From CAWICD01 sp052267165 (GTDB lineage: Bacteria > Vulcanimicrobiota > Vulcanimicrobiia > Vulcanimicrobiales > Vulcanimicrobiaceae): 64,000 nucleotides of DNA. The notes beneath the pieces were generated by a model that worked only from the letters and a program-made list of their open reading frames with translations, had not been told where the DNA came from and ran no database searches. The position numbers were made by a program, and so were the translations under genes. Below are positions 8,340 to 17,029 of this stretch, one piece after another (the first letter of the stretch is position 1; every line of letters begins with the position of its first letter). The DNA is taken from the NCBI GenBank assembly GCA_052267165.1, contig JBKQHO010000021.1:72813-136812 (forward strand), given 5' to 3'.

Positions 8340-8864
8340 ATGCGGCCGCGAAGGCCGCTCGGACCCGCCGCCGAAACGTGGCACAGCGTGTTCAAACCGG
8401 TCGCCGGCATCTTGCTGCTTGCGATGCTCTACGGCTGTGGGGCCGGGGGCTTCATTCCGAACGGGCCGCACGCCATGGACCAGGCGGTGCTGCAGCAGAT
8501 CGTCGCGGCCGAATCGGCCCGCAGCCACGTCTCACCCCGGCTCGTGCGCGCGATCATCACGGTCGAGTCGCACGGCGATCCCAGCGCCATCAGCCGGGCC
8601 GGCGCGCAGGGCTTGATGCAGCTCATGCCCGAGACCTCGGCGACCTACGGCATCGTCAACCCGTTCGATCCCGGCTCCAACGTCGCCGCCGGATGCCGCT
8701 ACCTGCACGACTTGCTCGCGCGCTATAGGAACAGCGTCCCGCTCGCGGTCGCCGCCTACAATGCCGGCCCCGGCGCGGTCGACGCCTCGGGCGGGGTTCC
8801 GCCGTTCGCCGAGACGCGGGCCTACGTCTCGCGCGTGACCGCCTCCCTGCGCTCGCCGAATTAG
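8340..8864 (+). CDS. lytic transglycosylase lipoprotein (SLT domain)
   Basis: A 174-aa soluble-lytic-transglycosylase domain protein that would cleave glycan strands in the periplasm. A hydrophobic stretch ends in the lipobox LYGC with Cys33 as lipidation site. The catalytic region has VESHGDPSAISRAGAQGLMQ (catalytic Glu in VES) followed by LMPET and the AAYNAGPGAV motif. The ATG at 8340 directly follows GAGGGGGC, a good ribosome site; the open frame upstream runs antisense to mraZ and is not coding. Just downstream lie lipid-export genes and lnt, which would complete acylation of such a lipoprotein. Confidence 0.9.
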   Translation: MRPRRPLGPAAETWHSVFKPVAGILLLAMLYGCGAGGFIPNGPHAMDQAVLQQIVAAESARSHVSPRLVRAIITVESHGDPSAISRAGAQGLMQLMPETSATYGIVNPFDPGSNVAAGCRYLHDLLARYRNSVPLAVAAYNAGPGAVDASGGVPPFAETRAYVSRVTASLRSPN

Positions 8865-8878
8865 TGCCCTAGCAGCGG

Positions 8879-10048
8879 ATGGCAACGCTCCCGGAAGTTC
8901 GCGCAAAGCCGCTCGCGCCGATGCGCCTTGGCTGGCGCTTTCCGATCATGGACGCCTACATCGTGCGCGAGCTGGCCGCGCCGTTCGGGTTCGCCTTCGC
9001 CGCCTACCTGCTGTTCTGGTTCGTCAACATCTTTTTCTTGGCGGCCGACTACATCATCAACGCGCACGCGCCGGGTTTTCTGGTACTGCGTTTCCTCCTG
9101 TTCCGCATCCCGCAGAGCACGCCGCTCGCCTTTCCGTTCGCTTGTCTGTTCGCATCGCTGCTCGCGTTCGGCCGCCTGGGCCAGGACAACGAGATCAACG
9201 CGCTGCGGACCTCAGGAATCACCTTTCTGAGAATCTGCCGCATGCCGCTGTTGCTGGGATTCTGCGTCTTCGGACTTTCGTACTATATCAACGAGACGAT
9301 CGCGCCGAAGACCACTGAGCTGTCGACGCGCACGTTCTACCAGATCATCTATCACACGGCTGAATTGCCCATCGTTCCTCAGTTTTTCCGCAAGGATGAA
9401 TCGACCGGCCGGGTATTCTACGTAGGCAACGTCGAAGCCGACCACCGCACGATGGACGACGTGATGATCTTCGAACCGGCCTCGACGACGCCGTTTCGCC
9501 AAGTGACGAACGCGGAACGCGCGATCGTTGAAGGACAGACGCTGCATCTGTTCAACGCGCGCGTTACTCGCTTCAAGCGAACCGGCGAGGTCGATGGGTT
9601 CGCGATCCAAAAGGACGTGGACGTCGGCCTACCCGTCGGCGAGACGGTCGACCAATTCTTCAACTCGACGACGAACGACCCGTACACCGTGAATTCCACA
9701 CAGTTGCGAGGACAGATTCAGGCGATGCAGGCCACCGGCCAGGGCGGAAGCGCTCTCGACGTCCTCAAGATCACGCTCGCGCAGAAGCTCGCGTTCCCGT
9801 TTGCATCGGTCGTCGCAGTCCTCATCGCGTTGCCGCTGGCGGCGAACATCGGGAAGAAGGGACGAAATCTGGGAGTCGCTCTCGGCGTCGCGCTGTCGAT
9901 CCTGTTGTTGTTCGTCTACTATCTGATGATGTCGGCGTTCTCGGCCCTTGGAAAGAACGGCGCCATGAACCCCTATCTCGCCGCGTGGCTCCCGAACCTC
10001 ATCATGGGGACCGCCGGAGCGGCGATGTTCCGGCGCGTCGAACGCTGA
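8879..10048 (+). CDS. LptF/LptG-family lipid export permease
   Basis: A 389-aa permease of the YjgP/YjgQ family, the inner-membrane part of the ABC machine that extracts lipopolysaccharide-type lipids. The pattern is characteristic: three N-terminal membrane segments (residues about 30-115), a beta-rich periplasmic domain (about 135-270) and three C-terminal segments (about 285-385). The segment QDNEINALRTSGIT is the coupling region typical of the family. Only one such permease is in the window; LptF and LptG normally pair, so a partner is expected elsewhere or it acts as a homodimer. The first ATG is used; a later Met (MRLGWRF) is possible. Confidence 0.88.
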   Translation: MATLPEVRAKPLAPMRLGWRFPIMDAYIVRELAAPFGFAFAAYLLFWFVNIFFLAADYIINAHAPGFLVLRFLLFRIPQSTPLAFPFACLFASLLAFGRLGQDNEINALRTSGITFLRICRMPLLLGFCVFGLSYYINETIAPKTTELSTRTFYQIIYHTAELPIVPQFFRKDESTGRVFYVGNVEADHRTMDDVMIFEPASTTPFRQVTNAERAIVEGQTLHLFNARVTRFKRTGEVDGFAIQKDVDVGLPVGETVDQFFNSTTNDPYTVNSTQLRGQIQAMQATGQGGSALDVLKITLAQKLAFPFASVVAVLIALPLAANIGKKGRNLGVALGVALSILLLFVYYLMMSAFSALGKNGAMNPYLAAWLPNLIMGTAGAAMFRRVER

Positions 10049-12546
10049 GAAGGGCGTTCGGCGGCGTCCGCGGCGTCCTCGCGACGCTCGCGCTCGTAGC
10101 CCTGCAAGCCCCGGCCTTCAACCCGGTCTTCGCGAGCGACCTGGGCGCGAGCACCGATCCGCGCATCGCCGCGCTGCTGCACTCGGCCCCGTGCGTAGCC
10201 CAGGTTTCGCCGGCCGAAGCCACCCCGGCCGCAGCGGCGAGCGCTTCGGCTGCGGGCGCCGCCACGAGCTCAGCGCAGCCCGGCGCATCGGCCTCGCCCG
10301 CGCCGCTCGCGTCAGGCGCGTTGACGCCGGCGCCCTCCGCCAGCCCGACGCTCATCCCGGTCCCCCAGGTTGCGCCGAACCCCGGGATCCTCATTCCGCC
10401 GACGCCGTCGTCGACGGGCACCCCCATCCCCTCGCCGCCGCCGCTGCCGACGGCGTCGGCCCGCCCGAGCGCGGCCCCCGTCTTCATCACGCGGCCCGGC
10501 ACGGGAGCGTCGCCGCAGCCCGGCGGTCCAAACCCGACGCCCACGCCGACGCTCGGACCCTATCAGATCGTGACCGTGGCCGACCAGATCCAAGGCTCGA
10601 GCGATACGCATCAGCCGTCCGACCTCTTCGGTAACGTACACGTCTTCTACGAGGAAGGCCAGATCGTCGGCGACCGCGCGCACTACGACGGCGACCACAC
10701 GATCGTGCTCAAGGGCCACACGTACCTCGTCAACCGCAACGAAGACTCGATCCTGTACGCCGACTCGATCAGCTTCGACACGATCACGCGCCGCGCGACG
10801 CTCGACAACGGCCGCGGCGAGTCGCTCGAGGGCGTCCAACAGGGCAAGCTGCACTACACGGCCGACCAGTTGACGGCGCGCACGGACGGCGTCACGCACG
10901 GTGACCATGCGTCGTTCACCACGTGCGAGAACCCGCACGGCGGCTATCATATCGAGTCGCGCACGCTCGACGTTTTTCCGGGCGACCGGCTCATCGCGCG
11001 CAAGGCCGTCGTCTTCCTCGGGCCGCTCGCGATCTTCTACCTTCCGCTGCTGGTCATTCCGCTGCGCTCGGTGCCGGACTTGCGCCGCACCTCGAGCTTT
11101 CTGCCGGTGATCGGCTACGATCAAGTCGAAGGGTTCTACGTCAAAGCCCGCATCGGCTTCGCCCCGTCGGACTTCTACTACGGCTACTATCGGGTCGAGT
11201 ATTTCACCAAGCGCGGGCTTGGACTCGGCTACGTCGCGTTCATCGGCACGAAGAACAACCGGCGTCAGATCACGATCGACTCGTACACCATCAACGACCG
11301 CTCGGTCGGGGCGCGCCAGTCCAACGTCAACATTCAGGAGACCGAGAACTTCTCGTCGCGCCTGCGCGGCCAGTTCGGCGTGACCTATCAGGGCGACTTC
11401 GGGCCAAACATCAACCTGCCGGCCAGCCTCGACATCACCGGCTCCATCGCGCATCAGGGCAACGCGAGCAGCGAGAACCTGACCTTTTCACGCTTCCTGC
11501 AGGGTCAGCTCTCCGACAACCTCAACCTCGGGTTCGTCGACACGATCGCACTGAGCCGCGTGCTCCAGGAACAGTTCAACATAACCTATTCGAAGTTCAA
11601 CAGCCAGCTCTCTTCGAGCGACACGCTGCACCTGACCAGCACGACGCACTTGACGACGAAGCTGGCCGACTACAACCTCAACTACGACAAGACCGACTAC
11701 TCGTCCAATCCGTTCGGCTACGACAAGATCCCCGAACTGCAGATCCTACCGCACTTCAACTACGGCAAGTTTCCGTTCCCGCCGCAGATCCAAATGACGC
11801 TGGGGCAGTACGCGGAACCGCAAAACAACTTCAACACGGGCCGCGTCCAGCTCGATCTCAACGAGCCGCTCTATCTCAAGGTGCTCGGCAACAGCGACTT
11901 CAGCGCAAACTGGCACATTACCCAAGACTACTACGCGACCGGCGACGCCAAGGCGTTCGATCAGCAGAACGCTTCGCTCTCGACGCCGATCGGACAGCAC
12001 ATCGTCAACTCGGTCACCTACAACGAGCAGCATCCGATCGGGCCTTCGGACGTGCCCTTCCAGCTCTTCGACCGCCTCTCGCCCGGTTCGCACGGCGCGC
12101 AGGACGTGCTGCGCATCTTCAACCGTGACATCTACTCGCTCTCGCTCTCGACCGGCACGAACTTCGACGAACAGGCGCAGCCGGTCAGTTACCAGCTCAC
12201 GCTCAAGCCGTCGCTGCGCTCGTACTTGGTGCTCGGCGGCTTTTGGTCGCCCGGTCCGGGCAACGGTTTCGGGACGACCAACGTTCAGGTCATCACTCCG
12301 TTCGGCCGCGACACCTCGCTCCAGTTCACGACCAACGTCGATTGGAAGAACAAGGGGCGCCTCGAAGACAAGAACATCTACCTGAGCAAGGTCATCGGCA
12401 ACTGCTACGACCTGCAGTTCACCTACAACGAAGACCTCAAGCAGTTCAACTTCAACGTCGTCATCCTGGCCTTCCCGGGCCAGGGCGCGGGCTTCGGCTT
12501 CGGAGGCCAAACCTCGCCGATCGTCCCGCAGAACTTCGCGTTCTAG
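9985..12546 (+). CDS. lptD: LptD/OstA-family outer-membrane lipid assembly protein
   Basis: A secreted protein of up to 853 aa. A signal-like hydrophobic stretch (GVLATLALVALQAPAF) is followed by an Ala/Pro/Ser-rich linker to about residue 190 and an OstA-type beta-jellyroll (SDLFGNVHVFYEEGQIVGDR, then VLKGHTYLVN). The LptD-type junction (LGPLAIFYLPLLVIPLR) leads into a long beta-rich barrel region ending in Phe, as many outer-membrane proteins do. It would insert lipid A-like molecules into the outer leaflet. The start is unclear: GTG at 9985 overlaps lptF/G by 64 nt, whereas CTG at 10045 would make a CTGA overlap with its stop. The Pro-rich linker is unusual for LptD. Confidence 0.82.
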   Translation: MAPEPHHGDRRSGDVPARRTLRRAFGGVRGVLATLALVALQAPAFNPVFASDLGASTDPRIAALLHSAPCVAQVSPAEATPAAAASASAAGAATSSAQPGASASPAPLASGALTPAPSASPTLIPVPQVAPNPGILIPPTPSSTGTPIPSPPPLPTASARPSAAPVFITRPGTGASPQPGGPNPTPTPTLGPYQIVTVADQIQGSSDTHQPSDLFGNVHVFYEEGQIVGDRAHYDGDHTIVLKGHTYLVNRNEDSILYADSISFDTITRRATLDNGRGESLEGVQQGKLHYTADQLTARTDGVTHGDHASFTTCENPHGGYHIESRTLDVFPGDRLIARKAVVFLGPLAIFYLPLLVIPLRSVPDLRRTSSFLPVIGYDQVEGFYVKARIGFAPSDFYYGYYRVEYFTKRGLGLGYVAFIGTKNNRRQITIDSYTINDRSVGARQSNVNIQETENFSSRLRGQFGVTYQGDFGPNINLPASLDITGSIAHQGNASSENLTFSRFLQGQLSDNLNLGFVDTIALSRVLQEQFNITYSKFNSQLSSSDTLHLTSTTHLTTKLADYNLNYDKTDYSSNPFGYDKIPELQILPHFNYGKFPFPPQIQMTLGQYAEPQNNFNTGRVQLDLNEPLYLKVLGNSDFSANWHITQDYYATGDAKAFDQQNASLSTPIGQHIVNSVTYNEQHPIGPSDVPFQLFDRLSPGSHGAQDVLRIFNRDIYSLSLSTGTNFDEQAQPVSYQLTLKPSLRSYLVLGGFWSPGPGNGFGTTNVQVITPFGRDTSLQFTTNVDWKNKGRLEDKNIYLSKVIGNCYDLQFTYNEDLKQFNFNVVILAFPGQGAGFGFGGQTSPIVPQNFAF

Positions 12547-12871
12547 ATGCCGTCTAGCGCAGGCCGGGCCGCGCCGCCCGCCGGGTGAACGCACCGTCGC
12601 CGTTCCGCGCCGGCGCGCGTCGATTGTGAGGACGTAGCGAGTCGTCGGTCGTGCCTGCGGCCCGAGCGAGTTCCGGGCGCGGCCCCTCCCGTCGATAGTG
12701 CACAAGTCGACGGCGTGCGGGTGCGGCAGGGCGGGGTTCGAGACCTGCAGAGGGTTGCCAACTGTTGCAGGCTGCGCAGGTATTGCAGACGATGACATAG
12801 TTGTACTTGGTGAAATCCATCGTCCCGGTTCGCTCGCAAGCGGACGACCATGTGCCCCTGAGAGGTTGTTG
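12547..12871. other. 325-nt gap upstream of lnt with no supported gene
   Basis: This gap separates lptD from lnt although both lie in the same direction. Codon-position bias is weak in every frame. A minus-strand frame encodes a short Cys-rich stretch (VCNTCAACNSW), but nothing flanking it looks coding. No tRNA fold, SRP motif (GGAAGGAAGCAGC) or recognisable riboswitch was found. It could hold an untranslated leader or a small RNA; I see no direct support. Confidence 0.4.
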
Positions 12872-14470
12872 TTGGAAAGACCCGGCGAAAGCGTCACTTG
12901 GTGGCCGCAAGCCACCGACACGGTGGCCGGCGCGAAGGCGAGCGAGAATCCGGCGGAAGCGAAGCGGCGCAGCATCGTCGCCTCACTGGTGCCGTTCGTC
13001 GTCGCTTCGGCCGGCGCCGTATTGATGGCGCTCGCCTTTCCGAAAACGAACGTGGCCGCGCTCGCACCGCTCGGTGCCGCGGCGCTCTTCTGGGCGTGGT
13101 TTGGGTTGAGCCCGCGCCGCGCGCTCTTCGCCGGCTGGCTCGCCGGCACGATCTTTTTCACGATCAACTACGCCTGGTTCGGGGAGACCGCCGGGGCACT
13201 GATCGCTCCGTTCGGGTTTTTGATGACGCTCGGACCGGCGTTCGGCGACGGCTTCTTCGGGTTCGGGCTGGCCGCCGCGCTCAGCGCGCACGCCGCAGGC
13301 TGCGCACCGAAGCCGCTGGCGCCCCTGTGCGCCGCCGCGGCCTTCGCCTTCTGCGAATGGTTGCGCGCGGAAGGGCTGGGCCAGCTGGGCGTTCCGTTCG
13401 GGAGCTTGGCCTACACGCAGGCAGTCGGACCGCTGGCGCCTCTGGCCGCCTTCGTCGGCTGTTACGGGCTGACGTTCATCTTATGCGTGCCGGTCGCGTA
13501 CGCCGCGTTCGCGCTCCGCCGGGGCGGCGAGCCCGCGGCTTTGCGTGACGCGCTGCTGGCCTTCGCGGTGGTCGCCGTCGCGGCGCTGTTCGCCTGGACG
13601 TTCTGGCCGGCGCGGACGCTCGCCGAGCCGACGTTCAGCGTCGCCGCGGTTCAAGGCAACATCAAGCAGGACATCAAGTTCACGCCGGGCGCCTTTGAGC
13701 TCGCCCGGCGGCGCTACGAGCGGCTCTCCGAGGACGCTGCCGCGGAGCATCCGGCGCTGATCGTCTGGCCCGAGACCGTCATCCCGGTCGCTCTCAACAA
13801 GACGCCGTGGCTGGCAGCGCACTTCGCGCGACTCGCGCACTCGCTAGGCGCGGAGCTCGCCGTCGGGACCCTCGAGTCGTCGCCGGAGGCCGACTACAAC
13901 GTCCTCTACTTCTTCAACCCGAACGGCACAATCGACGGGATCTACCGCAAGCGGCAGCTCGTGCCGTTCGCGGAACATTTGCCGTTCGCCGGGCTGCTCG
14001 GCTGGATCCCTTGGACGCAGAACATCTCGCACTTCGGCAGCGGTCAGGGTGACGGGCTCGTCGCGGTCGACGGACAGCGCTTCGCTCCGATCATTTGCTG
14101 GGAGTCGGCCTTCAGCGGTTTGGTGCGGCAAGACGTGCGGGACGGCGCGACGAGCCTGCTGGTCGCCACCGACGATGCATGGTTCGGAACGACCGCCGGC
14201 CCGTACCAACACGCGCAAATCGCGCAAATGCGCGCCATCGAGACCGGACGTTGGGTCGTGCGCGCCGCTTCGACCGGGATCAGCGGCGTGATCGCGCCCG
14301 ACGGGCACTATACCGAACACTCGCAGCTCGACCAACAGACCGTCGTCTACGGCACGATCGGCGCACCGGTACAGACGCTCTACGACACTCTGGGAACCGG
14401 CACGATCGCGCTCGGGCTGGCGCTGCTCTACGCGGCCCCGCTGGCATGGCGACGGTTACGGCACGCCTGA
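12872..14470 (+). CDS. lnt: apolipoprotein N-acyltransferase (Lnt)
   Basis: Lnt transfers an acyl chain to the N-terminal cysteine of lipoproteins in the inner membrane. The N-terminal half contains several membrane segments (ALAFPKTNVAAL, GWLAGTIFFTINYAW and onward). The C-terminal nitrilase domain carries the Glu of VWPETVIP, the Lys in YRKRQLVPFAEHLPF and the catalytic Cys in ICWESAFSGLVR. The start is uncertain: TTG at 12872 follows GAGAGG by 6 nt and gives 532 aa; GTG at 12923 would give 515 aa. Both keep all domains. It overlaps lptC by 25 nt. Its presence supports three-acyl lipoproteins, typical of diderms. Confidence 0.93.
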   Translation: MERPGESVTWWPQATDTVAGAKASENPAEAKRRSIVASLVPFVVASAGAVLMALAFPKTNVAALAPLGAAALFWAWFGLSPRRALFAGWLAGTIFFTINYAWFGETAGALIAPFGFLMTLGPAFGDGFFGFGLAAALSAHAAGCAPKPLAPLCAAAAFAFCEWLRAEGLGQLGVPFGSLAYTQAVGPLAPLAAFVGCYGLTFILCVPVAYAAFALRRGGEPAALRDALLAFAVVAVAALFAWTFWPARTLAEPTFSVAAVQGNIKQDIKFTPGAFELARRRYERLSEDAAAEHPALIVWPETVIPVALNKTPWLAAHFARLAHSLGAELAVGTLESSPEADYNVLYFFNPNGTIDGIYRKRQLVPFAEHLPFAGLLGWIPWTQNISHFGSGQGDGLVAVDGQRFAPIICWESAFSGLVRQDVRDGATSLLVATDDAWFGTTAGPYQHAQIAQMRAIETGRWVVRAASTGISGVIAPDGHYTEHSQLDQQTVVYGTIGAPVQTLYDTLGTGTIALGLALLYAAPLAWRRLRHA

Positions 14471-14997
14471 GGCTCGCGGCCATCTTGGCCGTCGTCGCCT
14501 TCCTCGCGTTCGGCATCTACCGCGCCGGGCTCAACGAGATGCCCCCGCCGCCCAGCACGCCGGAGGTCTTGTTCCATCGCGGCGTCGCCAACGGCCAACG
14601 CGTCGAGAGCAAGTCGTGGTCCGCGGATTACGACAAGATCGTCGCCAACCAAGACCAAACGATGCTCGAAGTCGACGGGATCCACCATGGGCTCATCTAC
14701 CGGAAGGGCAAACCCTATCTGCGCGTGCGCGCAACCCACATGTCGATCAACACGGTTTCGCACGACTTCACGGCGACCGGTCCCGTCCATGTGGAGACGG
14801 TCGATCACAAACCCGAGCGAGCGTTCGACATGTCGTCAGCCGTATGGAACGACGCCACGCAAGAACTGACGCTCTCCGGAAACATCCGAGTTTCGACGGG
14901 TGCCGCCCGACCGCTCCGCGTTGACCAATTGAACTTCAATATCCGGACTGGGGACCTGGAGCTCGTGCACGTCTCAGGTCCCGTCCGGTTCAAATGA
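14446..14997 (+). CDS. lptC: LptC-like lipid export protein
   Basis: A 183-aa bitopic protein with one N-terminal membrane segment (LAAILAVVAFLAFGIYRAGL) and a periplasmic beta-jellyroll of repeating short strands (DFTATGPVHVET, ELTLSGNIRVSTG, DLELVHVSGPVRF). This is the layout of LptC, which passes lipid from the LptB2FG extractor towards LptA and LptD. The ATG at 14446 lies within the end of lnt (25-nt overlap). Family identity is low, as is usual for LptC; context beside LptF/G, LptD and Lnt raises the confidence. lptA and lptB are not in the window. Confidence 0.78.
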   Translation: MATVTARLRLAAILAVVAFLAFGIYRAGLNEMPPPPSTPEVLFHRGVANGQRVESKSWSADYDKIVANQDQTMLEVDGIHHGLIYRKGKPYLRVRATHMSINTVSHDFTATGPVHVETVDHKPERAFDMSSAVWNDATQELTLSGNIRVSTGAARPLRVDQLNFNIRTGDLELVHVSGPVRFK

Positions 14998-15009
14998 ACT
15001 CCGAGCGCC

Positions 15010-15342
15010 TCAGCTTTCGGGCTTGGCCTCGTTGCTAATGTTCTTCTTGGCCTCGGCGATCAAGCGTTTGACTTTCTGGCCGCCTTTGTGACCAATCTCT
15101 TCGTAGAAATCGGAGCCGTACTTGTCCTTAACGACCCGGCCGCCTTTTTGGCCGATCGCTTCATAGAACTGGGCGCCGTGCCGTTCCCTGGTCGCTTGCC
15201 CGCCCTTGCGACCAATCGTCTCGTAGAAGCCGGAACCGTAACGCTCGCGAACGGTATCTCCGCCCTTCTTGCCGGCCTCGCGGACGGACATATCTCCGCC
15301 CACCTTGCCGTTGTCAGAATTCTTCGAAGGCTGATCTGCCAT
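15010..15342 (-). CDS. KGG-repeat general stress protein
   Basis: A 110-aa hydrophilic, soluble protein with three nearly identical 20-residue repeats, KGGDTVRERYGSGFYETIGR, KGGQATRERHGAQFYEAIGQ and KGGRVVKDKYGSDFYEEIGH, followed by a last KGG and a charged tail. Such KGG (stress-induced, GsiB/con-10-like) proteins accumulate under desiccation, starvation or in spores in other bacteria and fungi; their mechanism is unclear. The ATG at 15342 (MADQPSKNS) is preferred to an upstream in-frame Met. A sigma-B-like promoter lies upstream (15407-15431). Convergent with lptC. Transcribed alone. Confidence 0.9.
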   Translation of the reverse strand: MADQPSKNSDNGKVGGDMSVREAGKKGGDTVRERYGSGFYETIGRKGGQATRERHGAQFYEAIGQKGGRVVKDKYGSDFYEEIGHKGGQKVKRLIAEAKKNISNEAKPES

Positions 15343-15406
15343 GGTCGTTGCCAACCTCTTTTCGCGCTGCGGCGAAAGCCAAAAGTGCTGCGAAGTATAC
15401 TCGCTC

Positions 15407-15431
15407 GTACCCACTGCTTGCGTGCTTAAAC
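15407..15431 (-). promoter_or_regulatory. sigma-B/sigma-F-like stress promoter of the KGG gene
   Basis: On the minus strand GTTTAA (15431-15426) is followed after 13 nt by GGGTAC (15412-15407). This closely matches the general-stress consensus of SigB-type factors (GTTTAA, 12-15 nt, GGGTAT or GGGTAC). Initiation would fall near 15400, giving a leader of about 58 nt to the KGG start. A TATACT lies just downstream at 15399-15394 but lacks a -35 box. That the best match in the window precedes a stress protein makes it unlikely to be chance. No sigma factor gene is in the window. Confidence 0.5.
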
Positions 15432-15435
15432 TCGG

Positions 15436-17016
15436 ATGATCGAACTCGTAATCGAGAATGCCCTCATTTACGACGTAGGCAAGTCAAGGCCTCTTCGCAT
15501 GGACCTTGGCATCGTTCAAGACCGTATCGCGCTGCTCGGCAACTTGGAGGGCCGTGAAGCCTACGAACGATTAGACGCCGCCGGTCGCGTTCTTGCTCCC
15601 GGGTTCATCGACGTTCATTCCCATTCTGACGAGCTTTGGCTCGCCAACCCGACGTGTGCAAGCAAAGTTTTACAAGGGGTGACCACCGAGATAGGCGGCA
15701 ACTGCGGCACGTCCGCCGCTCCGCTGCGCGGATTAGCGCTCGAACGCAAACAAGAAGAAGCACGCTTGTACGGCCTCGATGTCGAGTGGCGCGAACTTAA
15801 CGAATTCCTTACACTCGTCGAGCGCAACGGCACGTCACTCAACGTCGCGACCCTGGTCGGTCTCGGGACCACGCGCCGCTGCGTGCGCGGAGAGCGCGAC
15901 GGACGCCTTGACGCCGCCGAGCTACACGCCGAGCGCGCCCTCATAGGCGAGGCGATCGAACAGGGCGCGCTCGGCGTCTCGAGCGGCCTGATCTATGCGC
16001 CCTCGCGCTACGCCGATCTCGGCGAGCTCGTTGCCTGCAGCATCGCCGCTCGGGATGCGGGTGCACCGCTCTACGCAACCCATTTGCGCGACGAAGGCGA
16101 CGCGCTCCAAGAAGCAGTCGAGGAAGCGCTTGCCATTGGACTCGCAGCCGAAGTCGCCGTCCAGTGCTCCCACCACAAGTCGGCGGGCAAACGCAACTGG
16201 GGCAAGGTGCACCGCTCGCTCGAGACGATCGAGCGCGCGCGCCGCGCCGGGCAGCCGGTGTACGCCGACGTGTATCCGTACACGGCGAGCTGGACCGAGC
16301 TCTCGACCTTGCTGCCCGAAGACGCGCTGGCCGGAGGCCGCGAGGCGGTGCTCGAGCGGCTGCGCGACCCGGCCACCGCAACGGCGCTGGCCCTGCGCCT
16401 CGAGCTCGATCACGGCGACGAATGGTCCGACATCATGCTCTCGACGATCGGGAGCGAGCAGCGCGCCGAGCTTGCCGGGCTGCGTCTCGACGAGCTGGGC
16501 CGCCGCTGGCGCATGCGGCCGGCGCAGGCCGTGTTGCGGCTGCTCGCCGACGAACGCCTCGCCGTCGACGCGATCTTCTTCACGATGAGCGAAGACGACG
16601 TGGCGACCGTTCTGTCGGCGGACTTCACCTGCATCGGCAGCGACGCATCGGCTCGCGCCGTCTCCGGCGTGACCGCCCGGGGACTGCCGCACCCGCGAAC
16701 CTTCGGCTGCTTTCCGCGCGTCTTCGGACGCTTCGTTCGCGGGCGCAAGACGCTCGAGCTCGGTGAAGCGATTCGGCGTATGACGGCGCTCCCCGCCGAT
16801 ATCTTCGGTCTGTCGGGGCGGGGTCGCATCGAGGTCGGAGCGTATGCTGATCTCGTGCTTTTCGATCCGCGGCGGATCCTCGACACGGCCACGTACGAGC
16901 GGCCCTACGCGTATCCCGAAGGGATCGACTCAGTCTGGGTCAACGGCCGCGCGGTCGTGCGCGGCGGGGCTCTCACCGGCGCGCGCCCGGGCCGCGTGCT
17001 GCGCGGCGGCAAGTGA
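15436..17016 (+). CDS. N-acyl-D-amino-acid deacylase / D-aminoacylase family amidohydrolase
   Basis: A 526-aa cytosolic metal-dependent amidohydrolase. The metal motif HSHSDE is at residues 61-66 (GFIDVHSHSD), followed by GVTTEIGGNCGTS with the family cysteine at 90. Later come the SHHKSAGKRNWGKV region, the YADVYPYTAS segment, IGSDASA with the catalytic Asp, and the C-terminal beta-sandwich strands returning as GAYADLVLFDP. The family releases D-amino acids from N-acylated forms; one role is recycling D-residues from peptidoglycan or peptides. Substrate not deducible. It starts at an ATG 93 nt from the divergent KGG gene and is followed by a Crp/Fnr regulator 14 nt on. Confidence 0.85.
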   Translation: MIELVIENALIYDVGKSRPLRMDLGIVQDRIALLGNLEGREAYERLDAAGRVLAPGFIDVHSHSDELWLANPTCASKVLQGVTTEIGGNCGTSAAPLRGLALERKQEEARLYGLDVEWRELNEFLTLVERNGTSLNVATLVGLGTTRRCVRGERDGRLDAAELHAERALIGEAIEQGALGVSSGLIYAPSRYADLGELVACSIAARDAGAPLYATHLRDEGDALQEAVEEALAIGLAAEVAVQCSHHKSAGKRNWGKVHRSLETIERARRAGQPVYADVYPYTASWTELSTLLPEDALAGGREAVLERLRDPATATALALRLELDHGDEWSDIMLSTIGSEQRAELAGLRLDELGRRWRMRPAQAVLRLLADERLAVDAIFFTMSEDDVATVLSADFTCIGSDASARAVSGVTARGLPHPRTFGCFPRVFGRFVRGRKTLELGEAIRRMTALPADIFGLSGRGRIEVGAYADLVLFDPRRILDTATYERPYAYPEGIDSVWVNGRAVVRGGALTGARPGRVLRGGK

Positions 17017-17029
17017 GCGGGCCCGCCGC

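Noticed and set aside
12730..12760. GGTTCGAG resembling a tRNA T-loop
   Set aside because: The flanking bases do not form a T-stem and no acceptor or anticodon arm can be drawn.
12554..12910. Minus-strand frame with a VCNTCAACNSW stretch upstream of lnt
   Set aside because: Only one short Cys-rich patch, no ribosome site, no codon bias; overlaps the likely start of lnt.
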